Shown one piece after another: positions 29,008 through 35,486 of a stretch of 35,486 nucleotides of DNA (position 1 is its first letter; each line of letters begins with the position of its first letter). A model generated the notes under the pieces. The model was not told where the DNA came from, searched no databases, and saw only the letters and a program-made list of their open reading frames with translations. The stretch is taken from assembly GCA_003094555.1 (NCBI GenBank), contig NATW01000089.1:1-35486 (forward strand). Reading direction: 5' to 3'. A program made the translations under genes and the position numbers. This stretch comes from a gamma proteobacterium symbiont of Ctena orbiculata (lineage in GTDB: Bacteria; Pseudomonadota; Gammaproteobacteria; Chromatiales; Chromatiaceae).

Positions 29008-29679
29008 TCAATCTTCCCCGGAGAGTGCTCCGAGCAGTGCCAACAGGTGGACAAAAAGATTGTAGATATTCAGGTACAGGCCAATGGTGGCCATGATGTA
29101 ATTGGTCTCTCCGCCATGCACCATGCGGCTGGTATCGTAGAGGATGAAACCGCTCATCAGCATGATCACAATGGCTGAAATCGCCAGGTGCAATGCAGGC
29201 ATATTCAAAAACAGTCCAGCCAACATAGCGACAAAGACCATCAGCAGGCCAGCCATGAGAAAACCACCCATGAAGCTGAAATCCCGTTTACTGGTCAGGG
29301 CATAACCAGACAGGCCGAGGAAGATGATACCCGTACCGGCCATGGCGGTTCCCACAATCTGTGGACCGTTGGCCATACTCAGGTAGGCATTCAGGATCGG
29401 CCCGAGACCGAATCCCATCAGACCGGTAATACCGAAAATCACTGCCAGTCCGGTAGAGGAGTTGGCCGTACGTGGCAAAACGAACCAGATCAGGACGATG
29501 GCGCCGATCAGGGAGGCCATATAGGTCCAACCGGGCACGGCAAGAAAAACGGATGCGGTCGCCGTGAGCGCGCTGAACAGCAACGTCATGGAGAGCAGTA
29601 TATAAGTATTTTTTATCAACTTATTAGTTGAAAGCACGGACTCCGCAGGACGGGCGGCGCTAATATCTAGACGATTCAT
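29008..29679 (-). CDS. Bax inhibitor-1 / YccA family membrane protein
   Basis: A 223-residue inner-membrane protein with seven predicted helices. The family landmark LYDTSRMVHGGETNYIMATIGLYLNIYNLFVHLL near the C-terminus includes the conserved acidic residues and the INLF-like helix. Members include E. coli YccA, an FtsH inhibitor, and YbhL; some act as pH-sensitive calcium leak channels. AGGAG lies about 11 bases before the ATG at 29679. A strong terminator follows the gene, so it is probably monocistronic. The related protease gene htpX lies nearby, which fits membrane quality control, but linkage alone is weak evidence. Confidence 0.9.
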   Translation of the reverse strand: MNRLDISAARPAESVLSTNKLIKNTYILLSMTLLFSALTATASVFLAVPGWTYMASLIGAIVLIWFVLPRTANSSTGLAVIFGITGLMGFGLGPILNAYLSMANGPQIVGTAMAGTGIIFLGLSGYALTSKRDFSFMGGFLMAGLLMVFVAMLAGLFLNMPALHLAISAIVIMLMSGFILYDTSRMVHGGETNYIMATIGLYLNIYNLFVHLLALLGALSGED

Positions 29680-29849
29680 TTTGGCGTTATCTCCTGATTA
29701 ATTCCCTAAAATCAATCTCATTGGTGAGACAGTCATTGCCTCGATTCGTTCAGCACAGGATACCGCTCCTGGCGAAAAGATCAATACACATAAAGTGGTG
29801 GTAACTAGTAGATATTTCAAGGTTGTTTAGTGTATCCTAGCGCCCCTTC

Positions 29850-29940
29850 GGAGAGGTGGCAGAGCGGCCGAATGCGGTGGTCTTGAAAACCATTGAGGGT
29901 TTGTAGCCCTCCCAGGGTTCGAATCCCTGCCTCTCCGCCA
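29850..29940 (+). tRNA. tRNA-Ser (anticodon UGA)
   Basis: A 91-base gene. The acceptor stem GGAGAGG (29850-29856) pairs with CCTCTCC, followed by discriminator G and encoded CCA ending at 29940. The anticodon loop CTTGAAA at 29882-29888 places TGA at 29884-29886. A long variable arm typical of class II tRNA-Ser and a T-arm GGGTTCGAATCCC follow. It decodes UCA and related Ser codons. Confidence 0.97.
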
Positions 29941-29943
29941 AAT

Positions 29944-29973
29944 AAAAAGGGGGCCTTCTGGCCCCTTTTTATT
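29944..29973 (+). terminator. rho-independent terminator after tRNA-Ser
   Basis: AAAAAGGGG(G)CC pairs with GGCCCCTTTTT around a TTCT loop, with one bulged G, and is followed by ATTT. The stem begins four bases after the tRNA CCA end. Confidence 0.85.
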
Positions 29974-30011
29974 TGACTGTGAGGCAGGCCATGATTCGAA
30001 CCCTTCGTTCG
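29960..30011 (+). repeat. 52-bp direct repeat, copy 1
   Basis: This stretch begins with the right half of the tRNA terminator (GGCCCC and a T-run) and runs through CAGGCCATGATTCGAACCC. It recurs 176 bases downstream at 30136-30187 with two mismatches. Its complement contains AGGGTTCGAATC, a 12-base match to the T-arm of the adjacent tRNA-Ser. Confidence 0.85.
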
Positions 30012-30015
30012 ACCA

Positions 30016-30109
30016 GGCGCAGAGCGCCGCAGGACGCCCGAGCAAAGCGAGGGCGCCCCAAAGGGGCGAGCCTGCATCGCAGGCGAGTCAATCCCTGCCC
30101 ATCAGCAGG
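30016..30109. repeat. cluster of five adjacent hairpins
   Basis: Consecutive inverted repeats: 30016-30028 (GGCGC/GCGCC), 30035-30055 (CGCCC/GGGCG), 30055-30067 (GCCCC/GGGGC), 30070-30084 (GCCTGC/GCAGGC) and 30094-30109 (CCTGC/GCAGG). They fill the space between the two 52-bp direct repeats. This is a GC-rich REP-like structure. No coding frame here is credible; minus-strand frames are read through the tRNA gene. Confidence 0.7.
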
Positions 30110-30135
30110 CACCCAACTAACTCGTGACCCCAAAC

Positions 30136-30187
30136 GGCCCCTTTTTATTTGACTGCGAGGCAGGCCATGATTCGAACCCTTCGTTTG
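30136..30187 (+). repeat. 52-bp direct repeat, copy 2
   Basis: Second copy of the 29960-30011 sequence, with C for T at the 21st base and T for C near the end. It lies 92 bases before htpX. It contains the T-run half of the tRNA terminator without the complementary left half. Confidence 0.85.
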
Positions 30188-30278
30188 AACCCCCTAATTA
30201 TTGGGAACTTCCCTTGAAATCAATCATCAATGCTCCAATATTCACAAAGAATGGAATTCCTAACCTGGTGAACCGAAA

Positions 30279-31151
30279 ATGATGAGAATTGTACTGTTTT
30301 TAGGCACTAATCTGGCCATCGTGGCATTGATCAGCATTACCTTCAGACTACTCGGTATAGAGGGGCTGCTGTTGGAGAATGGGGTCGACCTCAATCTCAA
30401 TGCATTGCTGGTCTATTCAGCCGTTATCGGTTTCTCGGGTTCTCTGATATCGCTATTCATCTCCAAATGGATGGCGAAACGCAGCATGGGGGTCAAGCTG
30501 ATCGAAACCCCGGCCAGCGAAGTTGAAAACTGGCTGGTCAGTACCATTCAAAGGCAAGCGCAACAGGCCGATATCGGTATGCCGGAAGTGGGGATTTTCG
30601 ATCATGCCTCACCCAATGCGTTTGCCACTGGCTGGAATAAAAACAGTGCCCTGGTTGCGGTCAGCACCGGTTTGCTGCAACAGATGAACCGGGATGAGGT
30701 GGAAGCCGTGCTGGCCCATGAAGTCAGCCATGTTGCGAATGGCGATATGGTCACATTGTCATTGATACAGGGGGTGGTAAACACCTTTGTGGTGTTTCTC
30801 TCTCGCGTCATTGGGCACACGGTCGATCGCCTCGTGTTTAAGACAGAACGTGGTTACGGCCCTGCATTTTTCATCGTATCGATGATTACGGAGTTTGTCC
30901 TGGGGATTCTGGCCATGACTATCGTGATGTGGTTTTCCCGTTGGCGGGAGTTTCGCGCCGATAGAGGAGGAGCGGATCTTGCGGGCAGAGAGAAGATGAT
31001 AGCCGCCCTCAGGCGTCTGCAACAGGCCCACGAGCCAGAGTCGCTGCCCGATGAGATAGCTGCATTCGCAATCAGCGCAGGCAAGGTGCAAAAGCTGTTT
31101 GCGAGCCATCCGCCACTGGAATCACGCATCGCGGCACTCCAATCGGAGTAG
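30279..31151 (+). CDS. htpX: membrane zinc protease HtpX
   Basis: A 290-residue M48 metalloprotease that degrades damaged inner-membrane proteins with the FtsH system. Two N-terminal helices (about 4-22 and 41-62) are followed by the catalytic HEVSH motif at 147-151, with zinc ligands His147 and His151 and catalytic Glu148. Two further hydrophobic segments (about 158-180 and 196-219) follow. The third ligand is Glu224 in WREFRADRGGADLAG. Length and order match E. coli HtpX (293). ATG 30279 and ATG 30282 are adjacent candidates, with GGTG upstream. Confidence 0.95.
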   Translation: MMRIVLFLGTNLAIVALISITFRLLGIEGLLLENGVDLNLNALLVYSAVIGFSGSLISLFISKWMAKRSMGVKLIETPASEVENWLVSTIQRQAQQADIGMPEVGIFDHASPNAFATGWNKNSALVAVSTGLLQQMNRDEVEAVLAHEVSHVANGDMVTLSLIQGVVNTFVVFLSRVIGHTVDRLVFKTERGYGPAFFIVSMITEFVLGILAMTIVMWFSRWREFRADRGGADLAGREKMIAALRRLQQAHEPESLPDEIAAFAISAGKVQKLFASHPPLESRIAALQSE

Positions 31152-31264
31152 CTGTCAGCTAGTCTAAGCAGTTGATTTTTGGGGAAAAACGATTGGCAGG
31201 CGCAAACACCCACCCACCCTACGATCATAGATAGACCATGCAGGTTCTACGTTTCTTATTATAC

Positions 31265-31298
31265 CAACGGTTGGCCGGGAGTGTCCGGCCTACCGTTG
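31265..31298. terminator. strong hairpin between convergent htpX and RRM genes
   Basis: CAACGG at 31265-31270 pairs with CCGTTG at 31293-31298, and GGCCGG at 31273-31278 with CCGGCC at 31285-31290, around a six-base loop with a TT/TA internal mismatch. Position between convergent genes suits a bidirectional terminator, although no T-run is adjacent on either side. A REP-like role is the alternative. Confidence 0.5.
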
Positions 31299-31352
31299 TG
31301 GGAAAATCAGCGTGATACTTAGTCTGCCATTATGAATCTGGCAGCTCGGCTG

Positions 31353-31637
31353 TTACCAGCGACCACCACCACCGCCACCGCCAGAGCTACGCTTTGGCTT
31401 ATCCATGGCTTCATTGATGCGTAAGTCACGGCCCTGAAAATCCTTGCCATTGAGTTGAGAGATGGCTTTTTCAGCATCTCCTTGGCTCATTTCCACAAAG
31501 GCAAATCCTCTTGAGCGACGGGTTTCTCGATCCAGAATAAGGTTTGCCGACTGCACCTCACCAATGTCTGAGAAAAGCTCCCGGACATCATCTTCTGTGG
31601 CAGACCAGGGAAGGTTGCCAACATACAATTTAGTCAT
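31353..31637 (-). CDS. RRM-type RNA-binding protein with glycine-rich tail
   Basis: A 94-residue protein made of one RNA-recognition motif. RNP2 is LYVGNL at residues 4-9 and RNP1 is RGFAFVEM at about 43-50, including the aromatic residues that stack on RNA bases. It ends in a Gly-rich tail (SSGGGGGGGRW). Single-RRM proteins of this size in proteobacteria and cyanobacteria are often cold- or stress-inducible; no regulation is evident from the sequence here. The 540 bases upstream are non-coding, so the gene has its own promoter there. Confidence 0.93.
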   Translation of the reverse strand: MTKLYVGNLPWSATEDDVRELFSDIGEVQSANLILDRETRRSRGFAFVEMSQGDAEKAISQLNGKDFQGRDLRINEAMDKPKRSSGGGGGGGRW

Positions 31638-32177
31638 CTATCTACATTCCTAACAAAATATATTTATATGTTCAGGATCTGAGAGTCTCATGAGACCTGC
31701 CCAGATATGCCGTGAACGCTAAATGGCACGGCTTTTTAACAACCCTGCCCAAGCCAGGAAACTGAGTACGCCGATTCTCGACCTTGAAAAAATCAAATGG
31801 GGAAGCGGTTATGAATCTGTTTCGTAGCGTGATCTGATCATACCCCTGAATAAAACAATATGCTAATGATTTTTTTATGAAAATCGTCATTGGCAGTATG
31901 TGTTAATTTTGTCCCAAATCGGCTTAAATGTAGACAGCAATAGCTGTTATTCAACGCTGGATTAGGCTATTTGGGGGGGCAGCTCGACTCGGGCTTAACT
32001 TCACCGAGTGGATCTTGCGAAAACGGCGCTTGTTTGGATTCATTTCTCACGGTTTTTAAGTATTTAAGAATGCATTAAGAAATAATGGTTAACTTGACAG
32101 CTCCGATTGCAGGACATGGTTTGGCAACTGATGGAAAATCCCCCTAAGATCGAGTTACTGGCCTCAATGAGGGTCTG
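31638..32177. other. non-coding region between divergent RRM and response regulator genes
   Basis: About 540 bases without a credible gene. A 72-codon minus-strand frame at 31672-31890 has no start signal or recognisable protein features. The right part holds the TTAAG cluster and TTGACA described separately. Both flanking genes must draw promoters from here. Confidence 0.6.
32055..32099 (+). promoter_or_regulatory. TTAAG-type operator and -35 of the two-component operon
   Basis: TTTAAG at 32063-32068 and ATTAAG at 32074-32079 are direct half-sites separated by five bases, an 11-base period. That is the arrangement of PmrA/QseB/PhoP-family boxes. A further TTTAAG lies at 32055-32060. TTGACA at 32094-32099 follows as a -35; the matching -10 (TGGTTT at 32117) is poor, as expected for an activated promoter. 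Autoregulation by the downstream response regulator is inferred. Confidence 0.45.
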
Positions 32178-32849
32178 ATGATGCGAATTCTGTTAGCTGA
32201 AGATGATAGATATCTGGGCGAAGGCTTGAGCTTGGGCTTGAGACAGCTGGGGCACACCGTGGACTGGGTAATGGATGGCATGGCAGCAGAACAAGCCTTA
32301 TCAACAGAGAACTTGGATGCATTGATTCTCGACCTGGGTCTGCCACGGCAGGATGGGTTACATGTGTTGCAAAAACTACGCAAGCAGGACATGGATCTTC
32401 CGGTACTGGTTCTGACAGCCCGTGATACGGTGGAGAATCGTATCGAGGGGCTTGACTTGGGGGCGGATGATTATGTTGTCAAACCTTTCGATCTGTTGGA
32501 GGTAAATGCGCGACTGCGGGCTATCACCAGACGCCGTGAAGGACGCTCAACCTCAGTCATCAACTATGAGGATTTGGTACTTGATCCCGCCGCCCACTGT
32601 CTCACCAAGGCCGGGAAAGAGATTATGTTGGGGGCAAGCGAATTTGCTGTTTTGGAAGCATTGCTGACAAATCAGGGACGTATTTTATCCCGGCAAGTAT
32701 TGGAAGAGGCCTTATATGGCTGGGATGAAGGTGTGGAGAGTAACGCTGTTGAGGTCTATATACACCATTTGCGCAAAAAGCTGGGGAAGGAGCTGATCAG
32801 GACTGTTCGTGGCGTCGGTTACACAATTCAGAAGCTGATTCATCAATGA
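32178..32849 (+). CDS. OmpR-family response regulator (QseB/PmrA-like)
   Basis: A 223-residue transcription factor. The receiver domain (about 2-115) has the acidic pair Asp9/Asp10, phospho-acceptor Asp52 (LILDLGLPRQDG), Thr80 and Lys102 (VVKPFD). A winged-helix DNA-binding domain (about 125-220) ends with the usual VEVYIHHLRKKLGKELIRTVRGVGY. GAGG lies five bases before ATG 32178. The histidine kinase gene starts nine bases after the stop, so the pair is an operon. Closest subfamily judged by eye is QseB/PmrA; the signal and regulon cannot be told from the window. Confidence 0.93.
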   Translation: MMRILLAEDDRYLGEGLSLGLRQLGHTVDWVMDGMAAEQALSTENLDALILDLGLPRQDGLHVLQKLRKQDMDLPVLVLTARDTVENRIEGLDLGADDYVVKPFDLLEVNARLRAITRRREGRSTSVINYEDLVLDPAAHCLTKAGKEIMLGASEFAVLEALLTNQGRILSRQVLEEALYGWDEGVESNAVEVYIHHLRKKLGKELIRTVRGVGYTIQKLIHQ

Positions 32850-32858
32850 GATTTAGGC

Positions 32859-34340
32859 GTGCAGCAGGCCACTAATCCTTCAATTCGCAGAAGACTGTTA
32901 GTCAGTCTGATTTCCACAATTGTCGTTCTTTGGCTCATATCGGCCTATTTTGTCTATCTTGCCGCCTACCATGAAGTAGAGGAGATCTATGACGCCACCT
33001 TGGCTCAGGAGTCCCGTATCCTTGCCACATTAATGCTTCACGAAGTTGAGGAAGACAATGAAGCAAGAATGAATCTGCATAAAATTGTTCAGGAGTTGGG
33101 CGAAGATTTCGTCAACAAGTCTTTTGCTTTGAAGCACTTTATTGATGAATTCATGGCTGATGAGAGTGAAAAAGACTATTTGACTCTGGTACCTCGAGAA
33201 CGGGAAACAGGTCATCGTTATGAGGCTAAGCTGGCATTTCTCATCAAGGGAACAAACGGGAGGACCTATTTACGTTCAAATCTACCAGCCACGTTCAATA
33301 CATTTACCGAAGGTTATAACAATCAAACCGTGGACGGTAAACTGTGGCGAATGTACGGATTGAAAGAGCCTACAGGGCAGTTCCAGGTGCAGATTGGAGA
33401 ATTAATGTCCGTACGTCAGGAAACTGTGTCAGAGATTGTCTTCAATAGTTTATGGCCGATAATCATCTCCTTGCCTATGATAGGCCTAATTATCTGGATT
33501 GTGGTGGGAAGCGGGTTAAAACCGCTCCATACTATCGCTGACAAGGTCGAACATAGAGACCCAAAATCGTTGGAATCAATTTCCACCCAGAATGTACCCC
33601 GTGAAGTTGTACCAATGGTTACTTCATTAAACAGTTTGTTTTATCGAGTGCAAAGAGTGCTGGAGAATGAACGGAGGTTTACCGCGGATGCGGCGCATGA
33701 GTTGAGAACGCCGATTGCTGCATTGAAGACTTTGGCACAAGCCAAGTCCCTTGCCGACGAAGGCAATGGACATTCCAAGTTTCTTGACCAGGTCATACGG
33801 GGTGTGGATCGTGCAACTCATTTACTTGAGCAGCTTCTCATGCTCGCTCGCATGGATAGTCAATCCCTCGAGCATTCACATGTAGAAGATGTGGATCTGC
33901 ATGGTGAAACCATAAATGTACTAGCTGCATTGGGTTCACTAGCGCTAGCAAAGGATATCGAGCTTGCCTACGAAGGTATAGAGCGCCCCGTTATGCTGCG
34001 TAGTTATAAGCCAGGCATTCAAATTCTGTTGAGGAACATTATCGACAATGCAATCCGCTATACGCCCGAGAAAGGGGAAGTTTGTGTGAAATTAGAGGAA
34101 CACAACTCAACTATTAAGTTAATTGTCACTGACACTGGCCCCGGTATTCCAGAGGAAAATCAACAAGGGCTTTATCAGAGATTCAGACGCGGGGAGGATA
34201 CCAATATACAAGGGAGCGGATTGGGATTGTCTATCGTCAAACGTATTGTGGATCTGCATCATGCAACGATTGAAATGGAGAACCGAAACGATCGAAGCGG
34301 TCTCAATATATCTGTATTATTTTCCAGACATTATGCATGA
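32859..34340 (+). CDS. sensor histidine kinase (QseC-like)
   Basis: A 493-residue inner-membrane sensor. TM1 (about 13-35) and TM2 (about 203-223) flank a periplasmic domain of roughly 165 residues, rich in Glu and Asp. The N-terminal segment resembles the 2CSK_N type found in QseC-like kinases. Phospho-acceptor His280 lies in DAAHELRTPIAAL, and the ATPase domain shows the N-box RNIIDNAIRYTP, DTGPGIPEE and GSGLGLSIV. The start is GTG 32859, nine bases after the response regulator stop; no better ATG precedes TM1. It is the evident partner of the upstream regulator. The acidic sensor domain could bind cations, but that is a guess. Confidence 0.92.
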   Translation: MQQATNPSIRRRLLVSLISTIVVLWLISAYFVYLAAYHEVEEIYDATLAQESRILATLMLHEVEEDNEARMNLHKIVQELGEDFVNKSFALKHFIDEFMADESEKDYLTLVPRERETGHRYEAKLAFLIKGTNGRTYLRSNLPATFNTFTEGYNNQTVDGKLWRMYGLKEPTGQFQVQIGELMSVRQETVSEIVFNSLWPIIISLPMIGLIIWIVVGSGLKPLHTIADKVEHRDPKSLESISTQNVPREVVPMVTSLNSLFYRVQRVLENERRFTADAAHELRTPIAALKTLAQAKSLADEGNGHSKFLDQVIRGVDRATHLLEQLLMLARMDSQSLEHSHVEDVDLHGETINVLAALGSLALAKDIELAYEGIERPVMLRSYKPGIQILLRNIIDNAIRYTPEKGEVCVKLEEHNSTIKLIVTDTGPGIPEENQQGLYQRFRRGEDTNIQGSGLGLSIVKRIVDLHHATIEMENRNDRSGLNISVLFSRHYA

Positions 34341-34375
34341 GAAAGTCATGCTGCCAACTTGAGTATTGCCTGGAT

Positions 34376-35092
34376 TCATGCAGGAGATTGTTGTTGGTCA
34401 CATGTCTTCTTCGCCATTCTCAATAGATGCTCCAGGTACTGGAGACGCTTTTCTGATAACTCAACTTTATCTTTCAGCTCAGAGTCATCCTCACCTCCAT
34501 CGATGACATGAAAGGTGTCTACAAAGAAGAACACAAAAAAACTGTCGAGAAAACGAATCTCCCGGTTGGTGTCCATGATCAAGTTGTCGATACCAAAAAG
34601 ATCAATCATTTTTGGATTATCGGAATTGCGCCAGGCCTGCGCCGCCTTAACGAAACGAGCCAGCTGTATGCGCGCTTTGGGATATTTGCATAGCAACTTC
34701 ACCGCCTCTTCTTCATTCTGTTGGTTTGCCATGTTAAACCAGATATTGATTGCCTTCGCCAGCACGAAAATGCTGGGCCTATCGTTAATTTTAGTTACCA
34801 CAAACAAGGCATCGGGAATGATTTCGTCTAGGGTTTCTTTCAATTGGCGATAGTGGCGAGCGAGCAGGTTCGCTTCACTAACAGAATGGTCGGAAAACGG
34901 ACGCTTAATAACAAATTCCGTATAAATCACCTCATCCTCATCCCCGGTTTTTGTTTCGAGTCGCTGATTGCTGCGCCATACCTCACAGTGGCTGCCGATT
35001 GTCGAGACCAGGGTCGGTCGGAGACGTTCTATATCGAGACAGGCAATATTTACTGAAATCTGATCTCCCTGCTTGTCTTCATCACTCTGCAT
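34376..35092 (-). CDS. hypothetical protein, possibly kinase-fold
   Basis: A 238-residue soluble acidic protein with no recognised family. GAGG lies about ten bases before ATG 35092. A central segment reads KMIDLFGIDNLIMDTNREIRFLD, in which an Asp, a following Asn-Leu-Ile and a later Asp are spaced somewhat like the catalytic loop and metal-binding Asp of very divergent protein or small-molecule kinases. TEFVIKRPF near residue 60 could then hold the ATP-binding Lys. This resemblance is weak and by eye only. The C-terminus is helical and charged. The gene converges with the histidine kinase gene and has no operon partner here. Confidence 0.7.
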   Translation of the reverse strand: MQSDEDKQGDQISVNIACLDIERLRPTLVSTIGSHCEVWRSNQRLETKTGDEDEVIYTEFVIKRPFSDHSVSEANLLARHYRQLKETLDEIIPDALFVVTKINDRPSIFVLAKAINIWFNMANQQNEEEAVKLLCKYPKARIQLARFVKAAQAWRNSDNPKMIDLFGIDNLIMDTNREIRFLDSFFVFFFVDTFHVIDGGEDDSELKDKVELSEKRLQYLEHLLRMAKKTCDQQQSPA

Positions 35093-35486
35093 CCGGCTGA
35101 AACCTCAAACACAAAGACAGAAGAGGGATAATGGTTGCAGGTGGCTGTGCGGAAATTCGGCAGAAAGATTACCTAGGTTTGTCATGGAAGTTGTCAATCA
35201 ATAGTTTCGTTTAATCAATAGATCTGCAATAGACTCTTGATCATGTACACAGGCCTGGTTGCGCGCAGGGTTAAATACTCCAAACAATACAGCCTAGTGG
35301 GCCAAGCGGGAAGTTCTGTAATTCTCAGAGCCCCGCAAAGGGATCAAGGCAAGGCGCGCTTCGCGGGGAATGGCAGGCCCTTTCCAAGAAGCGCAACGCT
35401 GAATTGATCCCTTGGCGGGGCTCCCCATGGGCCAGCCCACAAGCCAAGCTGACCGTGTGGTGCTCACTTGAATTGGCTACGGCCAG
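35093..35486. other. non-coding end of window
   Basis: About 390 bases with no credible gene. It contains a long inverted repeat (35328-35423) and otherwise unremarkable sequence that presumably includes the promoter of the leftward hypothetical gene. The window ends before the next feature. Confidence 0.6.
35328..35423. repeat. 96-bp inverted-repeat element
   Basis: The 20-base arms at 35328-35347 (starting GAGCCCCGC) and 35404-35423 (ending GCGGGGCTC) are inverted copies with a single mismatch, 56 bases apart. There is no transposase and no clear target duplication. A small non-autonomous repeat or a stable RNA hairpin is possible. Confidence 0.7.

Noticed and set aside
29817-30077. Minus-strand frames of 72 and 86 codons across the tRNA gene
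   Set aside because: They read through the complement of tRNA-Ser and its flanking repeats; such frames are a well-known false annotation.
31672-31890. 72-codon minus-strand frame between the RRM and response regulator genes
   Set aside because: No start signal and low-complexity, stop-flanked sequence; composition resembles the surrounding non-coding DNA.
35243-35407. Plus-strand frame of about 55 codons near the window end
   Set aside because: It runs through the inverted-repeat element and has no ribosome binding site or recognisable protein features.

Overview
The window looks like a chromosomal segment of a gammaproteobacterium. The basis is the mix of ordinary housekeeping neighbours (serS, htpX, a YccA-type Bax inhibitor, crcB with a DUF190 partner, tRNA-Ser) and the two-component families present. 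A respiratory, possibly sulfur-oxidising or symbiont-related lineage is a guess from the large cytochrome content. No 16S or other typing gene is present, so the lineage cannot be fixed from this window.

Bases 80-12738, plus strand: a tightly packed methanol-type corrinoid operon. It encodes a corrinoid protein (MtaC-like, His130), a methanol:corrinoid methyltransferase (MtaB-like, with the three zinc ligands at the expected spacings), a RamA-type corrinoid activase with two C-terminal iron-sulfur sites, and a DUF1638 protein. These run with a 4-bp overlap into a 2087-residue pseudokinase/AAA/GAF/PAS/histidine-kinase/receiver protein and then an HD-GYP response regulator. No MtaA-like methyl acceptor is visible. 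The arrangement therefore suggests either methanol use with an acceptor encoded elsewhere, or methanol sensing wired to cyclic-di-GMP turnover.

Bases 12778-26587: an apparent extracellular electron transfer locus, arranged divergently around a 275-bp regulatory gap. Leftward are a membrane-anchored FAD/NAD(P)/iron-sulfur oxidoreductase and an exported Sel1/ankyrin protein. Rightward are a five-helix di-heme b-type cytochrome, an exported 21-heme cytochrome built of seven tri-heme repeats, an exported 1653-residue cytochrome with 67 CxxCH sites plus one CX4CH, and an outer-membrane beta-barrel carrying SPOR and TPR-like segments. The inferred path is NAD(P)H or quinol, then flavoprotein and b hemes, then the periplasmic 21-heme protein, then the giant heme wire with the barrel. 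This is the most unusual part of the window.

Bases 26750-31637: crcB-DUF190-serS, a small membrane protein, a Bax inhibitor gene with a clear terminator, tRNA-Ser(UGA) with its terminator, a direct-repeat-flanked cluster of hairpins, htpX, and a small RRM RNA-binding protein. Bases 32178-34340: a QseB/QseC- or PmrA/PmrB-like two-component pair with a candidate TTAAG-type operator upstream. Bases 34376-35092: an unrecognised 238-residue protein. The window ends in non-coding sequence containing a near-perfect inverted repeat.
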